Assembly: GCF_017347085.1 (NCBI RefSeq)
Contig: NZ_JADPSA010000016.1
Span: 163,966 to 227,965 of the forward strand
Direction of reading: 5' to 3'
From: Nesterenkonia sp. E16_10
Lineage (GTDB): Bacteria > Actinomycetota > Actinomycetes > Actinomycetales > Micrococcaceae
DNA length: 64,000 nucleotides
This document shows positions 45,389-53,868 of this stretch, piece by piece. Made by a program: the position numbers and the translations under genes. Below the pieces are notes generated by a model. That model was not told where the DNA came from. It did no database searches and saw nothing but the letters and a program-made list of their open reading frames with translations. The first letter of the stretch is position 1. Each line of letters starts with the position of its first letter.

Positions 45389-45531
45389 CGCAGGTGCATC
45401 CGGTTCGCCGGAAGCAGCGATTCAGGGTCAGCTGTGACAGAGTGGCACTGAGGCAGCAGCGAAGCAACAGAACGTCGAGTACAGCAGAATAAGCAGGACA
45501 CGCCAGGGTGGTGGAGACATCACCTTCATCG

Positions 45532-45603
45532 GCGCGATTAGCGCAGCGGTAGCGCGCTTCCCTGACACGGAAGAGGTCACTGGTTCGATCCCAGTATCGC
45601 GCA
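45532..45603 (+). tRNA. tRNA-Val (GAC)
   Basis: A 72-nt cloverleaf: acceptor GCGCGAT/ATCGCGC, anticodon stem CTTCC/GGAAG with loop CTGACAC (anticodon GAC), T-loop TTCGATC, discriminator A. CCA is not encoded. Confidence 0.96.
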
Positions 45604-45605
45604 CT

Positions 45606-45656
45606 GAGTCCAGCAGAAGCGGTCGTCCTTCACGGAGGGCCAAGGCTTCTGGACTC
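45606..45656 (+). other. Hairpin between tRNA-Val and the second tRNA-Gly
   Basis: GAGTCCAG..GAAGC (45606-45620) pairs with GCTTC-TGGACTC (45645-45656), with a 3-nt bulge. It fills the spacer between two tRNAs and could be a processing stem or partial terminator. Confidence 0.5.
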
Positions 45657-45658
45657 AT

Positions 45659-45732
45659 GCGGATGTAGCTCAGCTGGCTAGAGCACCACCTTGCCATGGT
45701 GGGGGTCGCGAGTTCGAATCTCGTCATCCGCT
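45659..45732 (+). tRNA. tRNA-Gly (GCC), copy 2
   Basis: A 74-nt near-identical copy of the gene at 45122. The anticodon stem is CCACC/GGTGG instead of TCACC/GGTGA, a compensated pair change that keeps the stem intact. Anticodon GCC, CCA not encoded. Confidence 0.97.
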
Positions 45733-45761
45733 CAGATGGGTCGCCCGGCAGGCGGCAGCAG

Positions 45762-45804
45762 AAGCGGGCTCGAGACCACCAGGTCTCGGGCCCGCTTTCT
45801 TTCT
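45762..45804 (+). terminator. Terminator of the tRNA cluster
   Basis: AAGCGGGC-TC-GAGACC pairs with GGTCTC-GG-GCCCGCTT across a 4-nt loop region and is followed by TTCTTTCT. It begins 30 nt after the last tRNA. Confidence 0.85.
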
Positions 45805-45928
45805 GTGCCCGCCTTCGTCGCCGGGCCGGCCGTGGAAGTCGGCGCGGCTCAGATGAACCGACATTTCACCCTCAGCGGCATCGAGCCCGTGCGTGGCGCG
45901 CATGTGGCACACTTAGTGCTACACATTT
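45805..45928 (+). promoter_or_regulatory. Presumed promoter region of the riboflavin genes
   Basis: The 124-bp stretch between the tRNA terminator and the riboswitch must contain the rib promoter. No clean TANNNT is evident. An imperfect inverted repeat, ATGTGGCAC and GTGCTACACAT (45903-45926), abuts the aptamer. Confidence 0.35.
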
Positions 45929-46065
45929 CGTGCTCCGGGATCGGTGAAAGTCCGAACCGGCGGTCATAGTCCGCGACCCGAATCATGCGCAGCCCGCTGT
46001 GCATGGCTTGGTTGAACCGGTGGAATTCCGGCACCGACAGTCACAGTCTGGATGGGAGAAGCACG
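45929..46065 (+). promoter_or_regulatory. FMN riboswitch (RFN element)
   Basis: All conserved RFN blocks occur in order: P1 5' arm CGTGCT, GGTGAAAGTCCGAACCGGCGGT, AGTCCGCGACCC, GAACCGGTGGAATTCCGG, CCGACAGTCACAGTCTGGATGGGAGAAG (each split here by loops) and P1 3' arm AGCACG (46060-46065) closing the aptamer. FMN binding should reduce expression of ribD and the genes after it. A CCGACGCCG/CGGCGTCGG hairpin at 46118-46138 lies between the aptamer and the ribD ribosome site. Confidence 0.96.
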
Positions 46066-46117
46066 AGAGTCCGTGTGGCTGTCCCCGCGACCCCGCGAGC
46101 CTGCCATTCGTTCTCGA

Positions 46118-46138
46118 CCGACGCCGCCGCGGCGTCGG
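46118..46138 (+). promoter_or_regulatory. Candidate expression-platform hairpin of the FMN riboswitch
   Basis: A perfect 9-bp stem, all but two pairs being G-C, with a 3-nt loop. It has no U tract after it, and it lies 25 nt before the GGAAGGA site of ribD. It may act as an intrinsic or Rho-assisted terminator, or compete with a structure exposing the ribosome site. Confidence 0.5.
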
Positions 46139-46178
46139 CCTCCCCGGAGTGCGTCGACACGCTGGGAAGGACGATGCG

Positions 46179-47255
46179 GTGCCAGACGAAGCTGTGATGC
46201 AGCAGGCCCTCAGGGCCGCTCTGCTCGGCGTTCGGGGAGCCAACCCGCTGGTCGGAGCGATTCTGGTCTCCGCCGAGGGCGAGGTGCTCAGCACCGGGCA
46301 CCACCGCGGCGCCGGCACCTTCCACGCCGAGCGCGACGCCCTGGACGCCTTCGCCGGGAAGCACCCCGCATCGGCTGACCTCAGCGGCGCCACCTTGTAC
46401 TCCACGCTGGAACCCTGCCGGCACCAGGGCCGCCAGCCTGCCTGCACGCAGCTGATCCTTGAGGCCGGGGTGGGCCGTGTGGTCCATGGCGCCTCCGACC
46501 CCTCGAGCAACGGCGGGGGAGCCGAGGTCATGCGCCGTGCCGGCATCGACGTGATCTCAGGGGTGCTGGCGCAGCAGTGCGAGGCACTGAACCATCGCTG
46601 GGTCGCCGCGGCTCGGCAGGCCCGCCCCTTCGTCACCGCGCACCTGGCGCAGAGCCTGGACGGCCGGATCGCCGCCGCAGACGGCACCAGCCAGTGGATC
46701 ACCTCCAAGACCGCACGAGACCACACTCATATGGTGCGCAGCCGCGCCGACGCGATCCTGGTCGGGACCAACACCGTCGAGGTCGATGACCCCCGGCTCA
46801 CCGCACGCACCCCTACCGGTGAGCTCACCCTGCGTCAGCCGCTGCGTGTGGTGATGGGGATGACTCCGGTGCGCCCGGGCATGAAGCTGACCCAGGGCCG
46901 CCCCGAGGGCGACGGCTGGCTTCAGTTGCCCACCCGGGATCCCCTCGAGGCCCTGCAGGAGCTCGCCCAGACCACCCACGGCGGCTATCCGATCAAGCAT
47001 GTCCTGGTCGAGGGCGGTCAGAGCGTGCTCTCGGCTTTCTTCGCCGCCGACCTCGTCGATGAGGTCTTTGCTTACCATGCGCCGCTGCTGCTGGGAACCG
47101 GACGCGACAGCATCGGCGACATAGGTGTGAGAACGCTGAGCGAGGCGCCCCGCTTCGCTCTTGACCCCGCGGAGAGCGGGCCGGTGCAGATCATGGACTC
47201 CGATGTCTGTGTGCACCTGCAGCCGAAAGGAGACACATGTTCACCGGAATCGTGA
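46179..47255 (+). CDS. ribD: Bifunctional deaminase/reductase RibD
   Basis: Deaminates and then reduces the pyrimidine intermediate in riboflavin synthesis. 358 residues. The N-terminal deaminase has zinc ligands His49 (HAE, Glu51 catalytic), Cys80 and Cys89 (PC-x8-C). The C-terminal reductase domain has FVTAHLAQSLDGRIA and the NADPH-site VEGGQSVLSAFF. The start is GTG at 46179 with GGAAGGA 8 nt upstream. Open frame extending further upstream runs through the riboswitch and is not coding. The last 19 nt overlap the next gene. Confidence 0.94.
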   Translation: MPDEAVMQQALRAALLGVRGANPLVGAILVSAEGEVLSTGHHRGAGTFHAERDALDAFAGKHPASADLSGATLYSTLEPCRHQGRQPACTQLILEAGVGRVVHGASDPSSNGGGAEVMRRAGIDVISGVLAQQCEALNHRWVAAARQARPFVTAHLAQSLDGRIAAADGTSQWITSKTARDHTHMVRSRADAILVGTNTVEVDDPRLTARTPTGELTLRQPLRVVMGMTPVRPGMKLTQGRPEGDGWLQLPTRDPLEALQELAQTTHGGYPIKHVLVEGGQSVLSAFFAADLVDEVFAYHAPLLLGTGRDSIGDIGVRTLSEAPRFALDPAESGPVQIMDSDVCVHLQPKGDTCSPES

Positions 47256-49252
47256 CGGGTTTGGGAGAGGTCCTGCAGCGACGGTTCGATCCGGCCAAGG
47301 GCGCGGAGCGGCTGAGCTTCGCCGCCCCGGGTCACACCGAGGGGCTCGCCCTGGGCGGCTCCATCGCGGTCAACGGTGTCTGCGTCTCGGCCGTCGCCAT
47401 CGAAGGTGAACAGGTCAGCGTGGAGCTGATCCAGGAGACCCTCTCGCGCACCACTCTGGGTGCGCTGAAGCTGGGGGACCCGCTGAACCTTGAACGCTGC
47501 CTGCCCTCCGGTGCCCGTCTGGACGGGCACGTGGTGCAGGGCCATGTCGATGGGCTCGCGCAGCTGATCCACGCGGACCCCTCCGACGGTCGGCACCGCT
47601 TCCTGATCACCCCGGAGCTGGCGCCCTACATCGCCGAGAAGGGCTCGATCGCGATCAACGGGGTCTCACTCACCATCACCGCGGTCTCCGCCCCCGGCTC
47701 CGCCGACTCCTGGTTCGAGGTGGGACTGATCCCCACCACGCTGGCCGAGACCACCCTGGGCAGCACCGGAATCGGGGAGCAGGTCAACATCGAAGTCGAC
47801 GTGCTGGCGAAATACGCCCGTCGGATGCTCCAGTTCGACCGGCACCTCGCCGCCGACCCCGCCGCTGCCCCGGCCGCCGAGCCCGCCGCCCAGCCGGCCG
47901 TGGCCGAGCAGCAGCCCGAGTCGGTGCCTGCCATCTTGCAGCCGGAGACTCCGGCTCCGGTGCTGGACCGGATCGATGTCGCGCTCAACGAGCTCGCCGC
48001 CGGACGTCCGGTGATCGTCGTCGACGACGCCGATCGGGAGAATGAAGGCGACATCATCTTCCCCGCGGCGGTGGCCACGCCTGAGCTGATGGCGCTGACC
48101 ATCCGTCACACCTCCGGGGTGATCTGCACCCCGATGACGGTCGAACGCGCCGAGCACCTGGGGCTGCCCCCGATGGTGGTGCAGAACCAGGATCCCAAGG
48201 GCACCGCGTACACGATCAGCTGTGACGCGACCACCGGAGTGAGCACCGGGATCAGCGCCGCGGACCGGGCCCTGACCGTGAAGGTCCTGGCGGACTCGGC
48301 GAGCACCGCGGCAGATCTCAGCCGCCCCGGGCACATCTTCCCGCTGGTGGCCGACCCGCAGGGCGTCCTGGGCCGTGACGGGCACACCGAGGCCGCGGTG
48401 GACCTGTGCCGGCTCGCCGGGCTCCCCGAGGTCGGGGTCATCGCCGAGCTGACCCACGACGACGGCCGGATGATGCGCCTGCCCGCGCTGCGCGAGTTCG
48501 CCGACCAGCACCAGTACGCGCTGATCTCCATCGCCGATCTGATCGTCTACCGCGGCGGGACCCCGAAGCCGGGCACCGCGATGGATTCGGTCGCCGCGAG
48601 CTGGGAGGCCCCCGGGGACGAGATCTCCAAACTGGTGACACCGGGCCCCGTGGTCACCCTGCCCACCGACCACGGCGTCTTCGCCGCCCAGGTCTGGACC
48701 GAGCACCGCACCGGACACGAGCACATGCTCATCTCGGCACGCTCGGAGGCCCCCGGTGAGGGCAAGGTCGCCACCGAACGGCCGCTGATCCGGATGCACT
48801 CGGAATGCGTCACCGGAGACGTGCTGAGCTCCCGGCGCTGCGACTGCGGCACGCAGCTGGCCTCGGCGCTGGAGTCCATCCAGCGCGACGGCGGACACCT
48901 GCTGTACCTGCGCGGCCATGAAGGCCGCGGCATCGGGCTGGCGAACAAGATGCGCGCCTATAAGCTCCAGGAGCAGGGTGCGGACACGGTGGAGGCCAAC
49001 GAGATGCTCGGCCTGGCAGCGGAGCTGCGTGACTTCTCCGGCGCCGCGGCGATCCTCTACGCCGCCGGAATCCGCCGCCTGAGCCTGATGACGAACAACC
49101 CGCTGAAGGTGCAGAGCCTGCGCAGCGCCGGGCTCGACGTCGAGCTCGTGCCCTCCACCGGAGTGGTCCACGAGACCAACCGCCGGTACCTTCAGACCAA
49201 GCGTGACCGGATGAACCACACCCTGGACCACCTGCAGCTCCACGAGCAGTGA
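47237..49252 (+). CDS. ribEBA: Trifunctional riboflavin synthase / DHBP synthase / GTP cyclohydrolase II fusion
   Basis: One uninterrupted 671-codon frame joins three enzymes. Residues 1-200 are riboflavin synthase alpha (MFTGIV start, two lumazine-binding barrels, NGVCVS and NGVSLT). About 201-243 are an Ala/Pro/Glu linker. About 244-455 are 3,4-dihydroxy-2-butanone-4-phosphate synthase with DDADRENEGD (263-272). About 470-671 are GTP cyclohydrolase II with zinc ligands Cys524, Cys535 and Cys537 and RGHEGRGIGL. All three active sites look intact. It therefore holds both committed entry steps (from GTP and ribulose-5-phosphate) and the last step. AAAGGAG inside the ribD end precedes the ATG. 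RibBA fusions are common; adding RibE is not something I know as usual. Confidence 0.95.
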   Translation: MFTGIVTGLGEVLQRRFDPAKGAERLSFAAPGHTEGLALGGSIAVNGVCVSAVAIEGEQVSVELIQETLSRTTLGALKLGDPLNLERCLPSGARLDGHVVQGHVDGLAQLIHADPSDGRHRFLITPELAPYIAEKGSIAINGVSLTITAVSAPGSADSWFEVGLIPTTLAETTLGSTGIGEQVNIEVDVLAKYARRMLQFDRHLAADPAAAPAAEPAAQPAVAEQQPESVPAILQPETPAPVLDRIDVALNELAAGRPVIVVDDADRENEGDIIFPAAVATPELMALTIRHTSGVICTPMTVERAEHLGLPPMVVQNQDPKGTAYTISCDATTGVSTGISAADRALTVKVLADSASTAADLSRPGHIFPLVADPQGVLGRDGHTEAAVDLCRLAGLPEVGVIAELTHDDGRMMRLPALREFADQHQYALISIADLIVYRGGTPKPGTAMDSVAASWEAPGDEISKLVTPGPVVTLPTDHGVFAAQVWTEHRTGHEHMLISARSEAPGEGKVATERPLIRMHSECVTGDVLSSRRCDCGTQLASALESIQRDGGHLLYLRGHEGRGIGLANKMRAYKLQEQGADTVEANEMLGLAAELRDFSGAAAILYAAGIRRLSLMTNNPLKVQSLRSAGLDVELVPSTGVVHETNRRYLQTKRDRMNHTLDHLQLHEQ

Positions 49253-49356
49253 GATCTGCCCCACGGTGACTCCCTGATCGGCTCCCCACCAGCATCCCCA
49301 CCAGCACGCCCAGAAGCACCCCGAATGACACCCACCAGCACAGCAGAGGAGACCGC

Positions 49357-49857
49357 ATGAGCGGCACCGGAACACCCCAGATCGAGGCCGCCGAGCTCGA
49401 GGCGCTGCGCGCCGCCGCGGCCGAGCAGAACCTGCGCGTCGCCGTCGTCGCCTCACGCTGGCACCAGGTGGTCATGGACGGGCTGATCGCCGGCTCGCGC
49501 CGGTTCTGCGCGGAGATCGGACTCGAGGACCTCACCGTGGTCCGGGCGCCGGGATCCTTCGAGCTCCCGGTGATCGCCTCCCATGCCGCGAAGCACTTCG
49601 ACGTCGTCGTCGCCCTGGGCGTGGTGATCCGCGGCGGGACACCGCATTTCGACTACGTCTGCACCGCCGCCACCGAGGGACTCGGCCAGGTGGCGCTGAG
49701 CACCGGCACCCCGGTCGGCTTCGGACTGCTGACCTGCGACGACGAGGCGCAGGCGCTGGATCGCGCCGGCCTTCAGGGCTCCAAGGAGGACAAGGGTTTC
49801 GAGGCCGCCCACGCCGCCGTGGCCGCCGCCGTGGAGATCGCCGCGCTGAGCCGGTGA
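49357..49857 (+). CDS. ribH: 6,7-dimethyl-8-ribityllumazine synthase
   Basis: Joins DHBP with the ribitylaminouracil to give the lumazine substrate of riboflavin synthase. 166 residues with the [13 protein letters not shown] opening, [27 protein letters not shown] (catalytic His in the PHFDYV loop) and [16 protein letters not shown] precedes the ATG. The 104-bp gap from the fusion gene contains short CACCAGCA repeats and no terminator, so it probably belongs to the FMN-controlled unit. Confidence 0.96.
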   Translation: MSGTGTPQIEAAELEALRAAAAEQNLRVAVVASRWHQVVMDGLIAGSRRFCAEIGLEDLTVVRAPGSFELPVIASHAAKHFDVVVALGVVIRGGTPHFDYVCTAATEGLGQVALSTGTPVGFGLLTCDDEAQALDRAGLQGSKEDKGFEAAHAAVAAAVEIAALSR

Positions 49858-49859
49858 GA

Positions 49860-49865
49860 TACCCT
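49860..49865 (+). promoter_or_regulatory. -10 element TACCCT, leaderless hisE promoter
   Basis: TACCCT starts just after the ribH stop and is followed by exactly 6 nt (GAAACG) and then GTG at 49872. It separates his transcription from the FMN-controlled rib genes. Confidence 0.6.
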
Positions 49866-49871
49866 GAAACG

Positions 49872-50135
49872 GTGAAAACCTTCGACCAGCTCTACGCCGA
49901 ACTTGCCCAGAAGGCCGAGACCCGTCCGGAGGGCTCCGGCACCGTGGCCGCACTCGATGCCGGCGTCCATCAGATCGGCAAGAAGATCGTCGAAGAGGCC
50001 GCCGAGGTCTGGATGGCCGCCGAGTACCAGTCGGATGCGGAGGCCGCCGAGGAGATCTCCCAGCTGCTCTACCATCTGCAGGTCATGATGATCGCCAAGG
50101 GCATTGCCCCCGAGGACGTCTACAAGTACCTCTAG
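49872..50135 (+). CDS. hisE: Phosphoribosyl-ATP pyrophosphatase HisE
   Basis: Second histidine-pathway step. 87 residues of the MazG-like all-alpha fold, with [15 protein letters not shown] and [12 protein letters not shown] supplying the acidic metal site. The GTG at 49872 is chosen over the GTG at 49854 because it follows a -10 by 6 nt and gives the usual [11 protein letters not shown] start and length. It is separate from HisI, as in other actinobacteria. Confidence 0.94.
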   Translation: MKTFDQLYAELAQKAETRPEGSGTVAALDAGVHQIGKKIVEEAAEVWMAAEYQSDAEAAEEISQLLYHLQVMMIAKGIAPEDVYKYL

Positions 50136-50195
50136 AACCTCCCGGTCGAGTTCACCGATACCGCCATCACCTGCACACGAAAAGACGAGATCCCT

Positions 50196-51047
50196 ATGCT
50201 GCGCATTGCTGTTCCGAACAAGGGCGCCCTCTCCGAGGCCGCCATGGAGATGCTCTCCGAGGCCGGCTACGTCCAGCGCCGCGACCGGCGCGAACTGGTC
50301 ATGCTCGATGAGCAGAACGGGGTGGAGTTCTTCTACCTGCGGCCCCGCGACATCGCCGTCTACGTCGGCGCCGGCACGCTCGACGTCGGCCTCACCGGAC
50401 GCGACCTCTTCCAGGACGCCCGGGTCGACCACGGCGCCGAGGAGGTGCTCGGCCTCGGATTCGGCAAGTCCACCTTCCGCCTGGCAGGGCCCGCCGGGCG
50501 CTTCCACAGCGCCGCGGACCTTGCCGGGACCCGGGTCGCCACCAGCTACGACGGCCTGCTCGCCCAGTGGTTCCAGGACCAGGGCGTGCCCGACGTCGAG
50601 GTGGTGCACCTCGACGGCGCGGTGGAGACCTCCGTGCGGCTCGGCGTGGCCGACGCCATCGCCGATGTGGTGGAGACCGGCAACACGCTCAAGGCCGCCG
50701 GGATGGAGACCTTCGGGGAGCCGATCATGGAATCCGAGGCGATTCTGATCTCCGGCCGCGGACAGCACCCCGAGGGTCTGGACCGGCTGATCCGCCGCCT
50801 GCAGGGCGTTCTGGTCGCCGCCCAGTACGTGATGATGGACTACGACGTGCACCGGGACCTGCTCCCAGCGGCCTCCGCGATCACCCCGGGCCTGGAGTCA
50901 CCGACCATCTCGCCGCTTGCCGATGAGAACTGGGTCGCGGTGCGCTCCATGGTGCCGGCGAAGAAGACCAACCAGCTGATGGACGAGCTCTACGAACTCG
51001 GCGCCCGGGCGATCCTGGTCTCCTCCATCCACGCCTGCCGGATCTGA
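50196..51047 (+). CDS. hisG: ATP phosphoribosyltransferase HisG (long form)
   Basis: First committed histidine step. 283 residues include the C-terminal ACT-like regulatory domain (about 210-283, ending [11 protein letters not shown]), so it is the long HisG that is inhibited by histidine and needs no His[17 protein letters not shown] opens the protein, and [14 protein letters not shown] is the PRPP-binding block. It lies 60 bp after hisE. Confidence 0.95.
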   Translation: MLRIAVPNKGALSEAAMEMLSEAGYVQRRDRRELVMLDEQNGVEFFYLRPRDIAVYVGAGTLDVGLTGRDLFQDARVDHGAEEVLGLGFGKSTFRLAGPAGRFHSAADLAGTRVATSYDGLLAQWFQDQGVPDVEVVHLDGAVETSVRLGVADAIADVVETGNTLKAAGMETFGEPIMESEAILISGRGQHPEGLDRLIRRLQGVLVAAQYVMMDYDVHRDLLPAASAITPGLESPTISPLADENWVAVRSMVPAKKTNQLMDELYELGARAILVSSIHACRI

Positions 51048-51061
51048 TCGCGGGGCCGCCG

Positions 51062-51826
51062 ATGACACTTGCAGTCCGAGTCATCCCCTGCCTCGACGTC
51101 GACGCCGGTCGGGTGGTCAAGGGGGTCAACTTCGAGAACCTCCGCGACGCCGGAGACCCGGTGGAGCTGGCCCACCGCTACAACCGGGCCGGCGCCGACG
51201 AGCTGACCTTCCTCGACGTCACCGCCTCCTCCGGCGACCGGGAGACCACCTACGACGTGGTCACCCGCACCGCCGAAGAGGTCTTCATCCCGCTCACCGT
51301 GGGCGGCGGCGTCCGCTCACCCCAGGACGTGGACCGGCTGCTGCGTACCGGGGCCGACAAGGTCTCGATCAACACCGCCGCGGTCTCCCGCCCCGAGGTG
51401 ATCAACGAGATCGTCGGCCGCTTCGGCAACCAGGTCCTGGTGCTCTCCCTGGATGCCCGGCGCAGCGACGCCACCGACTCCGGGTTCGAGGTCACCACCC
51501 ACGGCGGGCGCACCGGCACCGGGATCGACGCGCTGAACTGGTGCCGTGAGGCCGCCGAGCGCGGAGTCGGGGAGATCCTGCTGAACTCCATCGACGCCGA
51601 CGGCACTCGGGACGGCTTCGACACCGAGATGATCTCCGCGGTGCGCGCGGTGACCCGGGTCCCGCTGATCGCCTCCGGCGGCGCCGGGGTCCCCGCCCAC
51701 TTCCCGCCCGCCATCGCGGCCGGCGCCGACGCGGTCCTGGCCGCCTCGATGTTCCACTTCGGTCCCGATGACATGATCGCCCAGGTCAAAGACGCCATAC
51801 GATCCGCCGGACACCCGGTGAGATGA
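51062..51826 (+). CDS. hisF: Imidazole glycerol phosphate synthase cyclase subunit HisF
   Basis: 254-residue TIM barrel that cyclises PRFAR with ammonia from HisH. It begins [20 protein letters not shown] with the catalytic Asp, the second catalytic Asp is in the [14 protein letters not shown] block, and the phosphate sites are [10 protein letters not shown] and IASGGAG. HisH and HisA are not in this window. It lies 14 bp after hisG. Confidence 0.96.
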   Translation: MTLAVRVIPCLDVDAGRVVKGVNFENLRDAGDPVELAHRYNRAGADELTFLDVTASSGDRETTYDVVTRTAEEVFIPLTVGGGVRSPQDVDRLLRTGADKVSINTAAVSRPEVINEIVGRFGNQVLVLSLDARRSDATDSGFEVTTHGGRTGTGIDALNWCREAAERGVGEILLNSIDADGTRDGFDTEMISAVRAVTRVPLIASGGAGVPAHFPPAIAAGADAVLAASMFHFGPDDMIAQVKDAIRSAGHPVR

Positions 51827-51833
51827 GGTCCGC

Positions 51834-52247
51834 ATGAGCAGCAGCGAAGACACCGAGACGCCGGTGCCACCAGAGTCGATGCTTCCAGAGTCGATGCTTC
51901 CAGCGTCGGTGCTTCCAGACTCGGTGCGCGAGGCCGTGCGCTTCAACGCCGATGGCCTGGTGCCGGTGATCACCCAGGACGCCGAGACCTCCGAGGTGCT
52001 GATGCTGGCCTGGATGAACGCCGAGGCGCTGGGGATCACCCTGGCCACCGCCCAGGGGGTGTACTTCTCCCGGTCACGCCAGGAGCTCTGGCGCAAGGGC
52101 GCCACCTCCGGCAACGTGCAGCAGGTGGTCTCACTGGCCCTGGACTGCGACGGCGACACCGTGCTGATGCGGGTGCAGCAGTCCGGACCCGCCTGCCACA
52201 CCGGCACCACCACCTGCTTCACCGGACGGGAGATCACCGATGCATGA
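51834..52247 (+). CDS. hisI: Phosphoribosyl-AMP cyclohydrolase HisI with repeat N-terminus
   Basis: Opens the purine ring of PR-AMP. 137 residues: the catalytic core from [13 protein letters not shown] has [33 protein letters not shown] and the zinc site [12 protein letters not shown]. The N-terminal 30 residues are four near-copies of a P-E-S-M-L-type pentapeptide from a 15-bp repeat (51870-51929), absent from typical HisI. GAGGT precedes the ATG. The gene overlaps trpE by 8 nt, tying his to trp. Confidence 0.94.
   Translation: MSSSEDTETPVPPESMLPESMLPASVLPDSVREAVRFNADGLVPVITQDAETSEVLMLAWMNAEALGITLATAQGVYFSRSRQELWRKGATSGNVQQVVSLALDCDGDTVLMRVQQSGPACHTGTTTCFTGREITDA
51870..51929 (+). repeat. 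15-bp tandem repeat, four copies, in the hisI 5' end
   Basis: Units begin at 51870, 51885, 51900 and 51915. The first two are identical (CCAGAGTCGATGCTT) and the others differ at a few bases. They encode [20 protein letters not shown]. Confidence 0.9.
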
Positions 52248-53868
52248 CCTCGGCACCGTGGTTCCCGGACCCGAGGAGTTCCTCGAGCTGGCCCACGACC
52301 ACCGGGTGATCCCGGTGACCATGACGCTGCTCGCCGACTCCCACACCCCGCTGAGCATCTACCGGGCGCTGGCCACCGACGCCGCAGGCGCCGCCCGCCC
52401 CGGCACCTACCTGATGGAGTCCGCCGCCCCCGGCGCGGCCTGGTCCCGGCACTCCTTCATCGGTGTGCGCACCTCCGCCACGCTCAGCGAACGCGACGGC
52501 GCGGCGCACTGGATCGGCGAGCCCCCGGTCGGGACCCCGCGTGAGGGCACCACCGCCGCGGTGCTGCGCGACACCCTGGAGTTCCTGGCCAGCCCCGCCA
52601 CCATCGGCTCTAGCGCCCTCGGTGCTGACGCAGCGCGGCCCGACCGCAGCGTGCCGGGCCGGCCCTTCATCGAGGAGCTGCCGCACCTGACCTCCGGACT
52701 GGTCGGCTACGCCGGCTGGGACGTGATCCGGCACTGGGAGAAGCTGCCCCACCCGCCGACCGATGACCTGCACATCCCCGAGATGGCGATGAACCTGGTC
52801 TCGGACCTCGCGGTACACGACAACCGCGACGGCACCGTGACCCTGGTGGCCAACGCGATCAACTTCGACGGCCAGGACACCGGCGCCGGACGCGCCTACG
52901 CCGACGCCGTCGCCCGGCTGCACCAGATGAGCGCCAAGCTCGCCGAGCCGGTGGCCCCGGTGATCTCCACCGCCCAGCCGAACTGGGGCGCCGCGGTCCA
53001 GCAGGACCTCACCGACCGGGTGATCCACGCCTGGGACCAGAACGAGTACCTGGCCACCCTGGGCAAGGCCAAGCAGGCGATCATCGACGGCGAGGTCTTC
53101 CAGATCGTGGTCTCCCGCCGATTCGAGGTCGAGACCGAGGTCGACGCCCTCGCCGTCTACCGGATGCTGCGGCTGCTGAACCCGAGCCCGTACATGTACC
53201 TGATGCACTTCGAGACCCCCGCCGGGGAGCCCTACCAGCTCGTCGGAGCCTCCCCGGAGGCCCTGGTCACCGTGGAGGACACCACGGTGGTGACCCACCC
53301 GATCGCCGGCACCCGACCCCGCGGGGAGACCCCGAAGCAGGACGCCGAGCTCGCCGAGGACCTGCTGGCGGATCAGAAGGAGCGCGCCGAGCACATCATG
53401 CTGGTGGATCTGGCGCGCAACGACCTGGCCAAGGTCTGCGTCCCCGGCTCGGTCCAGGTCACCCGGTTCATGGCGGTGGAGCGGTTCAGCCACGTGATGC
53501 ACCTGACCAGTCACGTCCAGGGTGAACTGGCCCCGGAGCACAGCGCCTACGACGTGCTCTCCGCGACCTTCCCGGCCGGCACGCTCTCCGGAGCGCCGAA
53601 GCCGCGTGCGCTGCAACTGCTCGACGCCTGGGAGCCCACCCGGCGCGGGATCTATGGGGGAGTGGTCGGCTACTTCGACCTCTCCGGGCGCATGGACGCC
53701 GCCATCGCGATCCGCTCCGCGCTGCTCAAGGACGGCCGGGCCTACGTCCAGGCCGGCGGAGGCATCGTCGCGGACTCCGACGACGACGCCGAACGTGAGG
53801 AAACCGTGAACAAGGCCGCCGCCCCACTGCGCGCGGTGCTGGCCGCCGACCGTCTGGAGCACACATGA
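52240..53868 (+). CDS. trpE: Anthranilate synthase component I TrpE
   Basis: Makes anthranilate from chorismate with ammonia from a glutaminase subunit (not in this window). 542 residues: an N-terminal regulatory barrel including the YLMESA segment that forms the tryptophan-feedback pocket, then the chorismate-binding domain with [49 protein letters not shown] and YGGVVGYF. It overlaps hisI by 8 nt and the next gene by 4 nt. Confidence 0.96.
   Translation: MHDLGTVVPGPEEFLELAHDHRVIPVTMTLLADSHTPLSIYRALATDAAGAARPGTYLMESAAPGAAWSRHSFIGVRTSATLSERDGAAHWIGEPPVGTPREGTTAAVLRDTLEFLASPATIGSSALGADAARPDRSVPGRPFIEELPHLTSGLVGYAGWDVIRHWEKLPHPPTDDLHIPEMAMNLVSDLAVHDNRDGTVTLVANAINFDGQDTGAGRAYADAVARLHQMSAKLAEPVAPVISTAQPNWGAAVQQDLTDRVIHAWDQNEYLATLGKAKQAIIDGEVFQIVVSRRFEVETEVDALAVYRMLRLLNPSPYMYLMHFETPAGEPYQLVGASPEALVTVEDTTVVTHPIAGTRPRGETPKQDAELAEDLLADQKERAEHIMLVDLARNDLAKVCVPGSVQVTRFMAVERFSHVMHLTSHVQGELAPEHSAYDVLSATFPAGTLSGAPKPRALQLLDAWEPTRRGIYGGVVGYFDLSGRMDAAIAIRSALLKDGRAYVQAGGGIVADSDDDAEREETVNKAAAPLRAVLAADRLEHT

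Noticed and set aside
45691..45969. Small frame across tRNA-Gly copy 2 and the tRNA terminator
   Set aside because: It reads through a tRNA and its terminator; coding is not credible.
45999..46178. Upstream extension of ribD through the FMN riboswitch
   Set aside because: The extension would translate the aptamer. The GTG at 46179 has a ribosome site and gives the normal RibD length.
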